Origin: Alopecurus myosuroides
Taxonomy: Eukaryota > Streptophyta > Magnoliopsida > Poales > Poaceae
Direction: 5' to 3'
NCBI GenBank assembly: GCA_028641055.1
Contig: CM054063.1
Span: 179,992,756-180,056,755 of the forward strand
DNA length: 64,000 nucleotides
The position numbers and the translations under genes are program-made. Position 1 is the stretch's first letter; every line of letters begins with the position of its first letter. The notes under the pieces are model-generated. The model saw only the letters and a list, made by a program, of their open reading frames with translations. It was not told the DNA's origin and ran no database searches. Positions 11,505 to 21,935 of this stretch are shown in pieces.

Positions 11505-11632
11505 GCCGCCGAAACAGCCGGCGTTGTCGGTGACGAAGTCGAAGGAGCCGAATCTGTGGACAAGGCCACAAACTACGCGCTCCGCAGATGAAGATCCCGT
11601 CCGAACAGAAACTCCAGCCAGCGCCGCTGGTT

Positions 11633-11650
11633 GCCCCACGGTGGGCGCCA
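11633..11650 (-). other. Primer-binding site of element A
   Basis: On the minus strand TGGCGCCCACCGTGGGGC starts two bases after the LTR end (11653). This TGGCGCC-type site is the usual PBS form in grass Tat/Gypsy elements. The donor tRNA cannot be assigned by eye. Confidence 0.8.
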
Positions 11651-11652
11651 AC

Positions 11653-12555
11653 TGTCGTGGTGGTGTCACGGCAGATGCCATAGGATGGCTAAAGATGTGG
11701 GGACGATGGACGCTGGAGGTGTCCGGGGAGGGATCACGCGACCAGTAGCCGCGTGAGGTGAGATCCACACAGCACAAACAACACGATGTACCCAGGTTCA
11801 GGGCCCTCGTGAGGAGGTAAAACCCCTACTCCTGCCTTTCTCTATGTATTACGGTGTCTCACCGAGTAGATACAATACAAATGATATCGCTACCGAGTAT
11901 CCCCTTGCCTCTCTCCGAGTAGAGCTAGGTCAAGAACTTAGGGTTTCTAGGGTTCACTATGAGCCTGGAATAAGATCGTCCCTCTCGCAGGAGGTGGCGG
12001 GGCACCTTATATACATGGTGCCCTAGCCGGATACGTCCAAATCTGGACAAGTGTCGACATAGTGTCCACACTGTCCTTTCTCCGAGTACCCGCTGACAGC
12101 TTTGGTCGTTGATCTTGTCTGCTTCTGTAAAGTCGTTGGGCAAAACTAGGGGACAGACTGGTATCACTGTACCTAGTCACAGAGTAGGCCCCCCTTATCC
12201 TGCCACGGCCTGCTTCCATGCTGTCACTGTCAGACAGACCGTCCCCACGTGAACAGTAGTTCGAATGCTGCCAAGTACGGACCCAGGATACGCGGGATCC
12301 TGTGTCAGAACGGCTCCTTTGACTTCCTGCCCGAGTAGTTTCCCGCCAAAGGTTCCCGCCAATTGTACTCGGGCCAAACCTTCTACTCGACAGAGTAAAA
12401 CTTGACTGATATCTCCTTCTGGTCATCTTGAGGTGAGACCGGGTAGCAGTCGACCGGGTAGCGAGTACCCGGTAGTCGGCTACTCGACCAAACCTCTCTT
12501 CTGTACGCGGCCTTTACCACCTGTCTTTACCCTACTCGGGGATAACCCCCCGACA
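11653..12555 (-). repeat. LTR shared by element A (5' LTR) and element B (3' LTR), 903 bp
   Basis: Minus-strand LTR with ends TGTCG...CGACA. The left plus-strand boundary is fixed by the PBS. The right boundary is fixed because the next bases (GCAGTCCCCGAAGCTGG) are the polypurine side of another element rather than a target-site duplication. A TATA box (TATATAAG on the minus strand, about 12014-12006) sits mid-LTR. A GGGG-TTAT-CCCC hairpin lies at its start. CCGAGTA words are dense. One LTR with internal sequence on both sides implies LTR-LTR recombination or a tandem arrangement. Confidence 0.85.
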
Positions 12556-12572
12556 GCAGTCCCCGAAGCTGG
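12530..12572 (-). other. LTR start and polypurine-side junction of element B
   Basis: Immediately right of the LTR terminus at 12555 the minus strand reads CAGCTTCGGGGACTGC before TGTCGGGG. This is the expected position of a polypurine tract before a 3' LTR. The LTR itself carries CCCCGAGTAGGG at 12541-12530, the word found in the pol minisatellite. Confidence 0.6.
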
Positions 12573-13245
12573 TTGAGTCTTGCGAACTTGTTCACTAGGC
12601 TCTGCCAGCTTAAAACCAGCCTTTGTATCTCCGCCATTCGAACCTCAAGATGGCGAGTAGATCCTCCGAGTAGCTATCCGGAAGGTATCTTGAGCTTCCT
12701 CTCTTCCGAGTAGCACTTGCTCTCCACTCTGTAACCGAGTAAAAAGACTTAGCGAAAATTCGCAAACTGAGCCTCTGCAGCGCAGAGCAACATCTAGCCC
12801 TTCACGCAGGCACTGCCCACGTGTCAAGCATCCACGACCTCGTCGTTTGGTTGCCCAGGACACGACGCCACGTGTCCAGTTTTCACGCTGTGGGTCCACC
12901 GGCCGTCATGTCCCATCACGCGCAATTACTGGCCACGATCTGGTGGTGGGATCAAATGCGGCCGTTACGCGCGCAGCCCGCGCTTGTGTGCGTTTCTAGC
13001 CGGCCACAGGACCCACCACACGCCACAGTCGATCCCACTACCGCGGTGGTAACGGTAATCTCACGAGGGAGGTATAAATACCCCCGCGGTAACTTCCTTT
13101 TCTTCTTCCCTGCCCTTTTCCCCTTCTGCCTCTTGTCCTTCTTCTCCACCGAGCCCTCCGCCGCCGCGCAAGCTTCCGCGCCGCCGCGGACCCACTCCAC
13201 CGAGCAACTCCACTCGAAAATCATCCACTCCTCCCACTCGCAAGG
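12556..13245 (+). promoter_or_regulatory. Promoter and leader of accessory gene copy 2
   Basis: Runs from the LTR edge to the first Met of the accessory gene. It has a clear TATA box (TATAAATA, 13073-13080) about 165 bp before the ATG and a pyrimidine-rich leader. ACGTG-containing words occur upstream (for example CCACGTGTC near 12817 and 12870), the type bound by plant bZIP/bHLH factors. The same promoter is present inverted before copy 3, so the accessory gene has its own promoter separate from the LTR. Confidence 0.7.
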
Positions 13246-16206
13246 ATGGCCAAGGCTAGCTGGGCGGGTTCCTCCGTCACCCAGGCCAATCTCGCCTGGC
13301 TCGTGTCCAGCAGGAGGGTTCCTCCCGGCGTGGAGTGCCGGGCACCCGACGAGGAGGTTGTACCAACTCCGCGGGACGGCGAGCGGGTGGTCTTCATGTC
13401 GCACTTCGAGCGCGGCTTCGGACTGCCCGCCTCGGACTTCTTGCGCAAGTTCCTCGACCACTTCGGGCTGCAGATGCATCATCTGCCGCCCAACGCGGTC
13501 GTCTTCCTCGCCTACCACGTCGTCGTCTGCGAGGCTTTCCTCGGCATCAGGCCCACGACTGATACGTGGCTCAGGTACTTTAATCTCCGTCAACAGTCAG
13601 TCGGGAAGAAAGAAGGTGCAGGTATCGGCCGCGCCACCGACACGGGCTGTGCCATGATGGTGCAGCGGACTGGTACGAACCATCCCCGCATCCAGGGGCT
13701 GGATTCCTGCCGAATGTGGCAGCAGACGTTCTTCTATGTCAAGAACGTCCCCGCCACGGAAGGAGGTGCGGTTGATGATCGAATCAACCTGCCCGCTTGG
13801 AGGAATCGTGCTCCACTCGGGTCAAACTGGAAGGAGAAGCCCACCATCGATGAAATCGCCGTCGAGATAGAAGACAGACTCGGCGAGCTGAAGAAGCTGG
13901 GCCTCAAGAACGACGACCCGGTGGTGTGCTGGATCAAGCGCCGAGTGCTCCCTCTGCAGGAGCGCTGCCATCTCATGTGTTACATGGGAGGCTCCCGCGA
14001 CTGCACCAGGACCACCACCATCGAAATCGACGACGCCGATGTTGCCTATCATGCCAGGAACATGCTGAAGACAAGCCTTACCGAGAAGTGGCGATATGGC
14101 TTCGTCCCGTATAGCCGCACGCAACCGATTGCCCGGGTACGTTGTTCCTACTCTGTTTTCGCCTCTGCTTTCCGAGTAGATAACTTCCCTTTCCGCCCCG
14201 ACTAGCAATCGTCTGGTGCACCGAGTAGAACACTTAGTCTACTCGTGCTTAGGCCTAGTATGCTTTATGTTTGCACGTCTACCCGGGTAGAACACTTGGA
14301 AAACTGCATAGGCTTAGTGTGCTTTGTGTTTGCACGCCTATCCGAGTAGAATACTTAGAAAACTGCATAAGCTTAATGTGCTTTGTGTTTGCACGCCTAT
14401 CCGAGTAGAGTTCCATCCTGATACTCGGTTGACTTATGATTCTTCTCTGTCTTTCAGACCCTTACTCGACAGTTGATTGAGAGTTGCGAAGTTTTCGAGG
14501 ACAACTGGTTCGCCGATCGCGAGGAGGATGACATGCTGCCCTCTGATGACGCGGAACGGAGCAGCCCTGTTCCTGACAAGCGCGATGCTCTCCGCACTTG
14601 GTCGGATGAAGGCTCTCATGGTATTGTTATCTTTATCTCGTTTGTTTCCGAGAAACACCAACCCCTTGCATTGCTGTTCCTGATTCTTCCTTCCTCTCTT
14701 TTGAATTTCTCAGATGAGGCCGCTGCGGAGAAGGACGACGAGGATGAGGGCGAGAACGAGGGCGATGCGCCCCTCGTCGTCCAACCTTTGTCTACTGCCC
14801 CTCCCAAAACCCGCAAGCGGACCGGCGGCGAAGCACAGGCACCTCCAGCCAAGAAGAGGAAGCCCGCCGAGAAGGAGGAGGCCGCCGAGAAGAAGAGGAA
14901 AGTTACTGTAAAGAAACCCCGACGACAGCTTAAATCCACCACTGCGTGAGTTCTCATCTCGTTTGCCCTCCTTCTCGCGTAGTACTGGTTTCCTCCAAAC
15001 CTTCTTCCAATCCCTAATTCCTTTCTTCTCTGCAGTCCTGCCATGGATGCGAACGCAGCCCTCGCGTCCGACCAAGCCCAGAAGAAACCAGTACCTCTGG
15101 TCAATCTGGACGACGATGATGAGGACCGCGATGCCAATGCTGCTGCTGCCAATCCAGCACAAGGAGCAGCGTCAGAACCAGCAGCACAAGAAAGCGCTGT
15201 TCATGAAGAGAGACCCCCTTCTCCTCCGGCTAGCAACGCCGAGGAGAATCAAGAACAAGAAATGCAAGACGCCGCCGCCCTTGAGCGGCCAGAAGTAGAA
15301 CGGGAGCAGCCCACCACCGAGGCTGCTGCACAGGAGAATGTTACCGCCGAGCAGCTGGTGACAGACGACACCGCCCCGGACGCTACCATAGCAGATGTCT
15401 ACCCACTGCCAGGCGGTGGATCTGCGGCGCCACCAACTGCGCAAGGCCCTACGCCACCAACTGCGCAAGGCCCTACTCCACCGACTTCCTCCTCGTCTCC
15501 ACAGAGCAAGGACACATCCAGCCCTCCTGGGCGAGCAGCCAAGCAACAGGCCCTTGATGCTCTGAGGGATTACTGTTCCAAGAAAGGTCTATCCGAGAAG
15601 GAGACTGCCGATAAGGTGGCTGCTGAGGAGGCCAAGGCCAAGGAGGAAGCCGCCGAGAAGGCCAAAGCCGAGAAAGAAACTGCTGAGAGAGCCAAGGCCG
15701 AGCAGAAGAAGGCCAGGGCTGAGCAGAAGAAGGCCGAGAAGCGAGCTGCCGAGGAAACAGTCGCCGAGAAGGCAAAGGCCAAGTCTGAGGGGAAGAAACC
15801 CGAGGATCTCGAGAAGCAGAAAATCGAGAAGGAGCAGGCGAAGAAAAGGGCCAGAGAGCAAGGCGTATCCGCAGGCGGAGCACTCGTGATCCGCGACTCC
15901 GGCCCGATTCCTGCTGCGCTCTCTGCGGACGCTCGCGCCGCTGGTCAGCCCTGCTACCCGGAATATATGATTGAGGTTAGCCACCAACACACCATCGGCT
16001 TCCCTCCCCAAGATAAAGCTGTAGCTATTCAGAAGGGGAGGAAAGCTGTAGCCAGGAATACTCCTCCCTTCGATCCAGCCCAGAACAAACCCGTCAATAT
16101 TGCTTCTCGGGGAGCCCAAGACAAGCCAATAACCTCCAAGGGTCTTGAGCAGGTACTGGACACTGTCGGCTACATCAGCGCCAAGTGGGACAGCGGGGTC
16201 TTCTGA
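13246..16206 (+). pseudogene. Accessory gene copy 2, truncated in exon 4
   Basis: Exons 13246-14136, 14458-14620, 14714-14945 and 15036-16199, all joined in frame by GT-AG introns. Exon 1 (297 codons) begins MAKASWAGSS and carries the PF04195-like domain (recognised from memory), with RVVFMSHFERGFGLPASDFL and WLRYFNLR segments. Exon 2 is short and acidic, exon 3 basic, exon 4 coiled coil. At 16199, inside exon 4, the sequence jumps into the reverse complement of exon 7, so the frame ends at a stop at about 16204. The 1-bp insertion seen in copy 1 is absent here. Promoter intact, C-terminal half missing; function of the family unknown. Confidence 0.85.
14221..14415 (+). repeat. About 59-bp tandem repeat in accessory-gene intron 1
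   Basis: Units begin CCGAGTAGAA/CCGGGTAGAA at 14221, 14283, 14342 and 14401 (periods 62, 59, 59; last unit partial). Each contains ACACTT, a TGCTTTGTGTTTGCACG segment and a CCTAT end. The inverted copy is at about 19041-19235. Confidence 0.9.
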
Positions 16207-19200
16207 GCGAAAAGATCAGCATTGGTCTTCTTCAGAGTCTCGCACTCAGCCTCGAGGGCCCTCTCCTTGGCCTTGAAAGTGGTCTCGGCCTTGGCCTTCT
16301 CGGCAATTGCCTTGTCCCTCTCGGCGCCAATCTTCACGGCATCTTGGAGTGCATTCTGAAGCTGGACCTGCAGCTTCTCCATCTCGGTGGTGTGGTCCTT
16401 CACCAGAGAGATGGCCTGGTCGGATAGCTGTTTCTCCACTTCCACTGGCTTGACGCAATCTTGGTGCGCCTCAGCAAATGACTTATAATCTTCTGCGAAA
16501 AGATAAGATGAGGTCAGTAAATGGGCAGAGAAGAACCAAACTCAAGGTCACACCGAGTAAACAGCAAACTAACCTTCAAGTTTCTTTATCGTGGCCTCGG
16601 CGTTCTCCACGAAGCTACGGCATTTTTCATGCTCATCGGCCAAGGCTTTCAGTTTGTCTGCAGAGAAGAAAAGGTTAGTGCGTGAAAAAGCAGAAGCGGG
16701 CGTAACCATAAAACGCAGGAACCGCGTGGCTAAAGGCGTACCTTGCACTTCGGCCAGCTGTTGAGTGCTGTCGTTTGCATTTTTGCTCGCGGCCTCAGCA
16801 GCTACCTTCTCCTTCTCCAGCGCAGCAATACGCCTCCTGGCGATGGAGTGGTTCCAGAGAAGGATGCGGTACAAGTTGGTCCGCTTAAGAACGCTATCCT
16901 GAAAACCGAGAAGAAAATGAGTTAGGCAAAGCAGAGAAGATTCGGCCCGAGTAGGAGGCTACTCGGAGAGTATCCACCTACTCGACCCAAATCTCGGGGA
17001 CTGGGGGTGATGGTAAGAAAGAAGAAAGGCGAAGTAGAAGAGAAGAAAATTCAACTCGGAAAAGGCAAAAAGACTTACTGCGTAGCTCTGTTCGATATCT
17101 TCGGCGTTCTTGCGATGCAAGAACATCTTGGCTGCGAGGGTTGCGGTATCGGTGGAGACGGACATGGGCTGGTGTCCCAGGTCGATCTTGTTCCACTCCA
17201 CGCGGTAGTGGTCGACGGAGCCAAGGGTCAAGCCGTGCCACTTCTCCTCTCCGAGAACCCCGCTGTCCCACTTGGCGCTGATGTAGCCGACAGTGTCCAG
17301 TACCTGCTCAAGACCCTTGGAGGTTATTGGCTTGTCTTGGGCTCCCCGAGAAGCAATATTGACGGGTTTGTTCTGGGCTGGATCGAAGGGAGGAGTATTC
17401 CTGGCTACAGCTTTCCTCCCCTTCTGAATAGCTACAGCTTTATCTTGGGGAGGGAAGCCGATGGTGTGTTGGTGGCTAACCTCAATCATATATTCCGGGT
17501 AGCAGGGCTGACCAGCGGCGCGAGCGTCCGCAGAGAGCGCAGCAGGAATCGGGCCGGAGTCGCGGATCACGAGTGCTCCGCCTGCGGATACGCCTTGCTC
17601 TCTGGCCCTTTTCTTCGCCTGCTCCTTCTCGATTTTCTGCTTCTCGAGATCCTCGGGTTTCTTCCCCTCAGACTTGGCCTTTGCCTTCTCGGCGACTGTT
17701 TCCTCGGCAGCTCGCTTCTCGGCCTTCTTCTGCTCAGCCCTGGCCTTCTTCTGCTCGGCCTTGGCTCTCTCAGCAGTTTCTTTCTCGGCTTTGGCCTTCT
17801 CGGCGGCTTCCTCCTTGGCCTTGGCCTCCTCAGCAGCCACCTTATCGGCAGTCTCCTTCTCGGATAGACCTTTCTTGGAACAGTAATCCCTCAGAGCATC
17901 AAGGGCCTGTTGCTTGGCTGCTCGCCCAGGAGGGCTGGATGTGTCCTTGCTCTGTGGAGACGAGGAGGAAGTCGGTGGAGTAGGGCCTTGCGCAGTTGGT
18001 GGCGTAGGGCCTTGCGCAGTTGGTGGCGCCGCAGATCCACCGCCTGGCAGTGGGTAGACATCTGCTATGGTAGCGTCCGGGGCGGTGTCGTCTGTCACCA
18101 GCTGCTCGGCGGTAACATTCTCCTGTGCAGCAGCCTCGGTGGTGGGCTGCTCCCGTTCTACTTCTGGCCGCTCAAGGGCGGCGGCGTCTTGCATTTCTTG
18201 TTCTTGATTCTCCTCGGCGTTGCTAGCCGGAGGAGAAGGGGGTCTCTCTTCATGAACAGCGCTTTCTTGTGCTGCTGGTTCTGACGCTGCTCCTTGTGCT
18301 GGATTGGCAGCAGCAGCATTGGCATCGCGGTCCTCATCATCGTCGTCCAGATTGACCAGAGGTACTGGTTTCTTCTGGGCTTGGTCGGACGCGAGGGCTG
18401 CGTTCGCATCCATGGCAGGACTGCAGAGAAGAAAGGAATTAGGGATTGGAAGAAGGTTTGGAGGAAACCAGTACTACGCGAGAAGGAGGGCAAACGAGAT
18501 GAGAACTCACGCAGTGGTGGATTTAAGCTGTCGTCGGGGTTTCTTTACAGTAACTTTCCTCTTCTTCTCGGCGGCCTCCTCCTTCTCGGCGGGCTTCCTC
18601 TTCTTGGCTGGAGGTGCCTGTGCTTCGCCGCCGGTCCGCTTGCGGGTTTCGGGAGGGGCAGTAGACAAAGGTTGGACGACGAGGGGCGCATCGCCCTCGT
18701 TCTCGCCCTCATCCTCGTCGTCCTTCTCCGCAGCGGCCTCATCTGAGAAATTCAAAAGAGAGGAAGGAAGAATCAGGAACAGCAATGCAAGGGGTTGGTG
18801 TTTCTCGGAAACAAACGAGATAAAGATAACAATACCATGAGAGCCTTCATCCGACCAAGTGCGGAGAGCATCGCGCTTGTCAGGAACAGGGCTGCTCCGT
18901 TCCGCGTCATCAGAGGGCAGCATGTCATCCTCCTCGCGATCGGCGAACCAGTTGTCCTCGAAAACTTCGCAACTCTCAATCAACTGTCGAGTAAGGGTCT
19001 GAAAGACAGAGAAGAATCATAAGTCAACCGAGTATCAGGATGGAACTCTACTCGGATAGGCGTGCAAACACAAAGCACATTAAGCTTATGCAGTTTTCTA
19101 AGTATTCTACTCGGATAGGCGTGCAAACACAAAGCACACTAAGCCTATGCAGTTTTCCAAGTGTTCTACCCGGGTAGACGTGCAAACATAAAGCATACTA

Positions 19201-20210
19201 GGCCTAAGCACGAGTAGACTAAGTGTTCTACTCGGTGCACCAGACGATTGCTAGTCGGGGCGGAAAGGGAAGTTATCTACTCGGAAAGCAGAGGCGAAAA
19301 CAGAGTAGGAACAACGTACCCGGGCAATCGGTTGCGTGCGGCTATACGGGACGAAGCCATATCGCCACTTCTCGGTAAGGCTTGTCTTCAGCATGTTCCT
19401 GGCATGATAGGCAACATCGGCGTCGTCGATTTCGATGGTGGTGGTCCTGGTGCAGTCGCGGGAGCCTCCCATGTAACACATGAGATGGCAGCGCTCCTGC
19501 AGAGGGAGCACTCGGCGCTTGATCCAGCACACCACCGGGTCGTCGTTCTTGAGGCCCAGCTTCTTCAGCTCGCCGAGTCTGTCTTCTATCTCGACGGCGA
19601 TTTCATCGATGGTGGGCTTCTCCTTCCATTTTGACCCGAGTGGAGCACGATTCCTCCAAGCGGGCAGGTTGATTCGATCATCAACCGCACCTCCTTCCGT
19701 GGCGGGGACGTTCTTGACATAGAAGAACGTCTGCTGCCACATTCGGCAGGAATCCAGCCCCTGGATGCGGGGATGGTTCGTACCAGTCCGCTGCACCATC
19801 ATGGCACAGCCCGTGTCGGTGGCGCGGCCGATACCTGCACCTTCTTTCTTCCCGACTGACTGTTGACGGAGATTAAAGTACCTGAGCCACGTATCAGTCG
19901 TGGGCCTGATGCCGAGGAAAGCCTCGCAGACGACGACGTGGTAGGCGAGGAAGACGACCGCGTTGGGCGGCAGATGATGCATCTGCAGCCCGAAGTGGTC
20001 GAGGAACTTGCGCAAGAAGTCCGAGGCGGGCAGTCCGAAGCCGCGCTCGAAGTGCGACATGAAGACCACCCGCTCGCCGTCCCGCGGAGTTGGTACAACC
20101 TCCTCGTCGGGTGCCCGGCACTCCATGCCGGGAGGAACCCTCCTGCTGGACACGAGCCAGGCGAGATTGGCCTGGGTGACGGAGGAACCCGCCCAGCTAG
20201 CCTTGGCCAT
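16201..20210 (-). pseudogene. Accessory gene copy 3, inverted, truncated in exon 7
   Basis: Minus-strand exons: 20210-19320, 18998-18836, 18742-18511, 18420-17079, 16898-16742, 16657-16574 and 16492 to about 16202, where it meets copy 2. All splice sites match those of copies 1 and 2. The exon 4 frame is open through the site where copy 1 has its extra G. The TATA box is near 20384-20377. The end of exon 7 and all of exon 8 (about 1.1 kb) are missing. Of the three related copies this keeps the longest uninterrupted coding potential from exon 1. Confidence 0.85.
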
Positions 20211-20900
20211 CCTTGCGAGTGGGAGGAGTGGATGATTTTCGAGTGGAGTTGCTCGGTGGAGTGGGTCCGCGGCGGCGCGGAAGCTTGCGCGGCGGCGGAG
20301 GGCTCGGTGGAGAAGAAGGACAAGAGGCAGAAGGGGAAAATGGCAGGGAAGAAGAAAAGGAAGTTACCGCGGGGGTATTTATACCTCCCTCGCGAGATTA
20401 CCGTTACCACCGCGGTAGTGGGATCGACTGTGGCGTGTGGTGGGTCCTGTGGCCGGCTAGAAACGCACACAAGCGCGGGCTGCGCGCGTAACGGCCGCAT
20501 TTGATCCCACCACCAGATCGTGGCCAGTAATTGCGCGTGATGGGACATGACGGCCGGTGGGCCCACAGCGTGAAAACTGGACACGTAGCGTCGTGTCCTG
20601 GGCAACCAAACGACGAGGTCGTGGATGCTTGACACGTGGGCAGTGCCTGCGTGAAGGGCTAGATGTTGCTCTGCGCTGCAGAGGCTCAGTTTGCGAATTT
20701 TCGCTAAGTCTTTTTACTCGGTTACAGAGTGGAGAGCAAGTGCTACTCGGAAGAGAGGAAGCTCAAGATACCTTCCGGATAGCTACTCGGAGGATCTACT
20801 CGCCATCTTGAGGTTCGAATGGCGGAGATACAAAGGCTGGTTTTAAGCTGGCAGAGCCTAGTGAACAAGTTCGCAAGACTCAACCAGCTTCGGGGACTGC
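16201..20900 (-). repeat. Right arm of large inverted repeat (4.70 kb, 1.06 kb longer than left arm)
   Basis: Inverted accessory-gene block extending further into the gene (rest of exon 4, exons 5-6, part of exon 7) than the left arm. The junction near 16200 has a one- or two-base filler between the exon 4 and exon 7 sequences. Confidence 0.95.
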
Positions 20901-20920
20901 TGTCGGGGGGTTATCCCCGA
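20901..20920 (+). repeat. 20-bp stub of the Tat LTR
   Basis: TGTCGGGGGGTTATCCCCGA is identical to the first 20 bases of the LTR at 12555-12536 and sits next to the same polypurine-side sequence. After 20920 the sequence becomes unrelated Copia LTR. So the 3' LTR of the inverted element is cut to its first 20 bases. Confidence 0.85.
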
Positions 20921-21935
20921 CACTGGGCAACCTGCGCCCCCTTTTATATAGCGTTTGGTAATGGGCTGCACAACACTTGTGGCCCATTCCCTCTGTGAGT
21001 CCGACTCACTAACTCAGTCCATTTCCGGTTCGGGTCCAACCCAACCAATATTTGCTCCCGCTCTTAAGTGTGCGACCCTGCAGGCTCATGGCGACTTGGA
21101 CACGATTGGAGTCCAACTCCCAATCGATCAATCGGTAGCGGCTCCTAGCAGAACGTGCCGACTCCCAAGTACCATTGAGTCATGACGACATACCTTTCAA
21201 TGTGATATTCATCTTAGTCCTTTTTGCCTCACGATATACCTTGTCGAGCTATAGGCGATTTATCGTCATCCCTTAAATAGCTCAACTCTCTTCTCGATCC
21301 GTGATATGTGATTCATCTGACTAACTCTTCGTCAATCGACACAGTTAACATTTAACTGAGTCGCGCATGGCCATGCTTCCTGAATCATATCACTCGAGAG
21401 GGCCCAGAGAATATCTCTCCATTCGGAGGGGCAAAATCCCATCTTGATTATCCACATCACGCAGCTTGCTTCTCATTCGACCCGAACTCTGCCTTTATAG
21501 TTGCCTTGTCATAGAACAACGTTTGACAGAACCTAAGTCGATGATCCACAACTCGGATTGTGCGACAACCTCAGGTCTAAGGATTACATTGATTGAGACA
21601 TGCAAATGACGACTTGATCGTTGCATCTCAATGTGGGTCAGTCCGACTTGCTAAACTCTTTAGCCAAGTCCGTGAACGTTGGAATGGCATCACCATGCCC
21701 ATGACAAGTGGAACCGTGTCATCAGCCAACACTCACATTAGTCTAGGGTGTGTGTCCAGCACAACCTTAATGACCAAGGACAATTAGTATGAACAACATG
21801 AATACATAGTTCCACAATCGAATCACATATTCAATGACATATATCAGATGTTCAAACCACAGGACAACTTAATAACTTTATGAATACATTGGGAATTACA
21901 TCATCTATGATTGCCTCTAGGGCATATTCCCAACA
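20921..21935 (-). mobile_element. Truncated BARE1/Angela-type Copia LTR
   Basis: Its minus-strand start is TGTTGGGAATATGCCCTAGA, very close to the conserved beginning of the BARE1/WIS/Angela LTRs of Triticeae and relatives (memory-based). A TATA-like run (TATATAAAAGGGGG on the minus strand) lies at about 20950-20937, just before the break with the Tat stub. No PBS follows, so the LTR is truncated on that side. No target-site duplication could be matched. Confidence 0.7.

Larger units (their letters stand above)
1..12555 (-). mobile_element. Tat-lineage Ty3/Gypsy element A (3' end outside window)
   Basis: A long-terminal-repeat retrotransposon read on the minus strand. In its own direction the order is 5' LTR (12555-11653), PBS, gag-protease (11504-8217), pol with RT, RNase H and integrase (8216-4624), then a region carrying a spliced gene on the opposite strand (19-3947). 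Gag-pro-pol order, two RNase H-like segments between RT and integrase, and an extra antisense gene between pol and the 3' LTR are the layout known for the Tat group (Grande, RIRE2, Ogre relatives). The 3' LTR would lie left of base 1. The pol frame is broken once and the accessory gene once, so this copy is probably not autonomous now. Confidence 0.9.
12556..16199 (+). repeat. Left arm of large inverted repeat (3.64 kb)
   Basis: Matches the reverse complement of 20900 down to about 17257 with positions summing to 33456. Only a handful of substitutions were seen by eye. The arm contains promoter, exons 1-3 and most of exon 4. Confidence 0.95.

Noticed and set aside
11505..11777. Upstream extension of the gag ORF into the PBS and LTR
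   Set aside because: The first Met lies in the LTR beyond the PBS, so that start is not part of the genomic transcript's coding region; the start at 11504 was preferred.
12952..13593. 213-codon minus-strand ORF over the accessory promoter (and inverse at 19863-20504)
   Set aside because: Spans the TATA box and exon 1 antisense; explained by GC-rich sequence duplicated in the palindrome.
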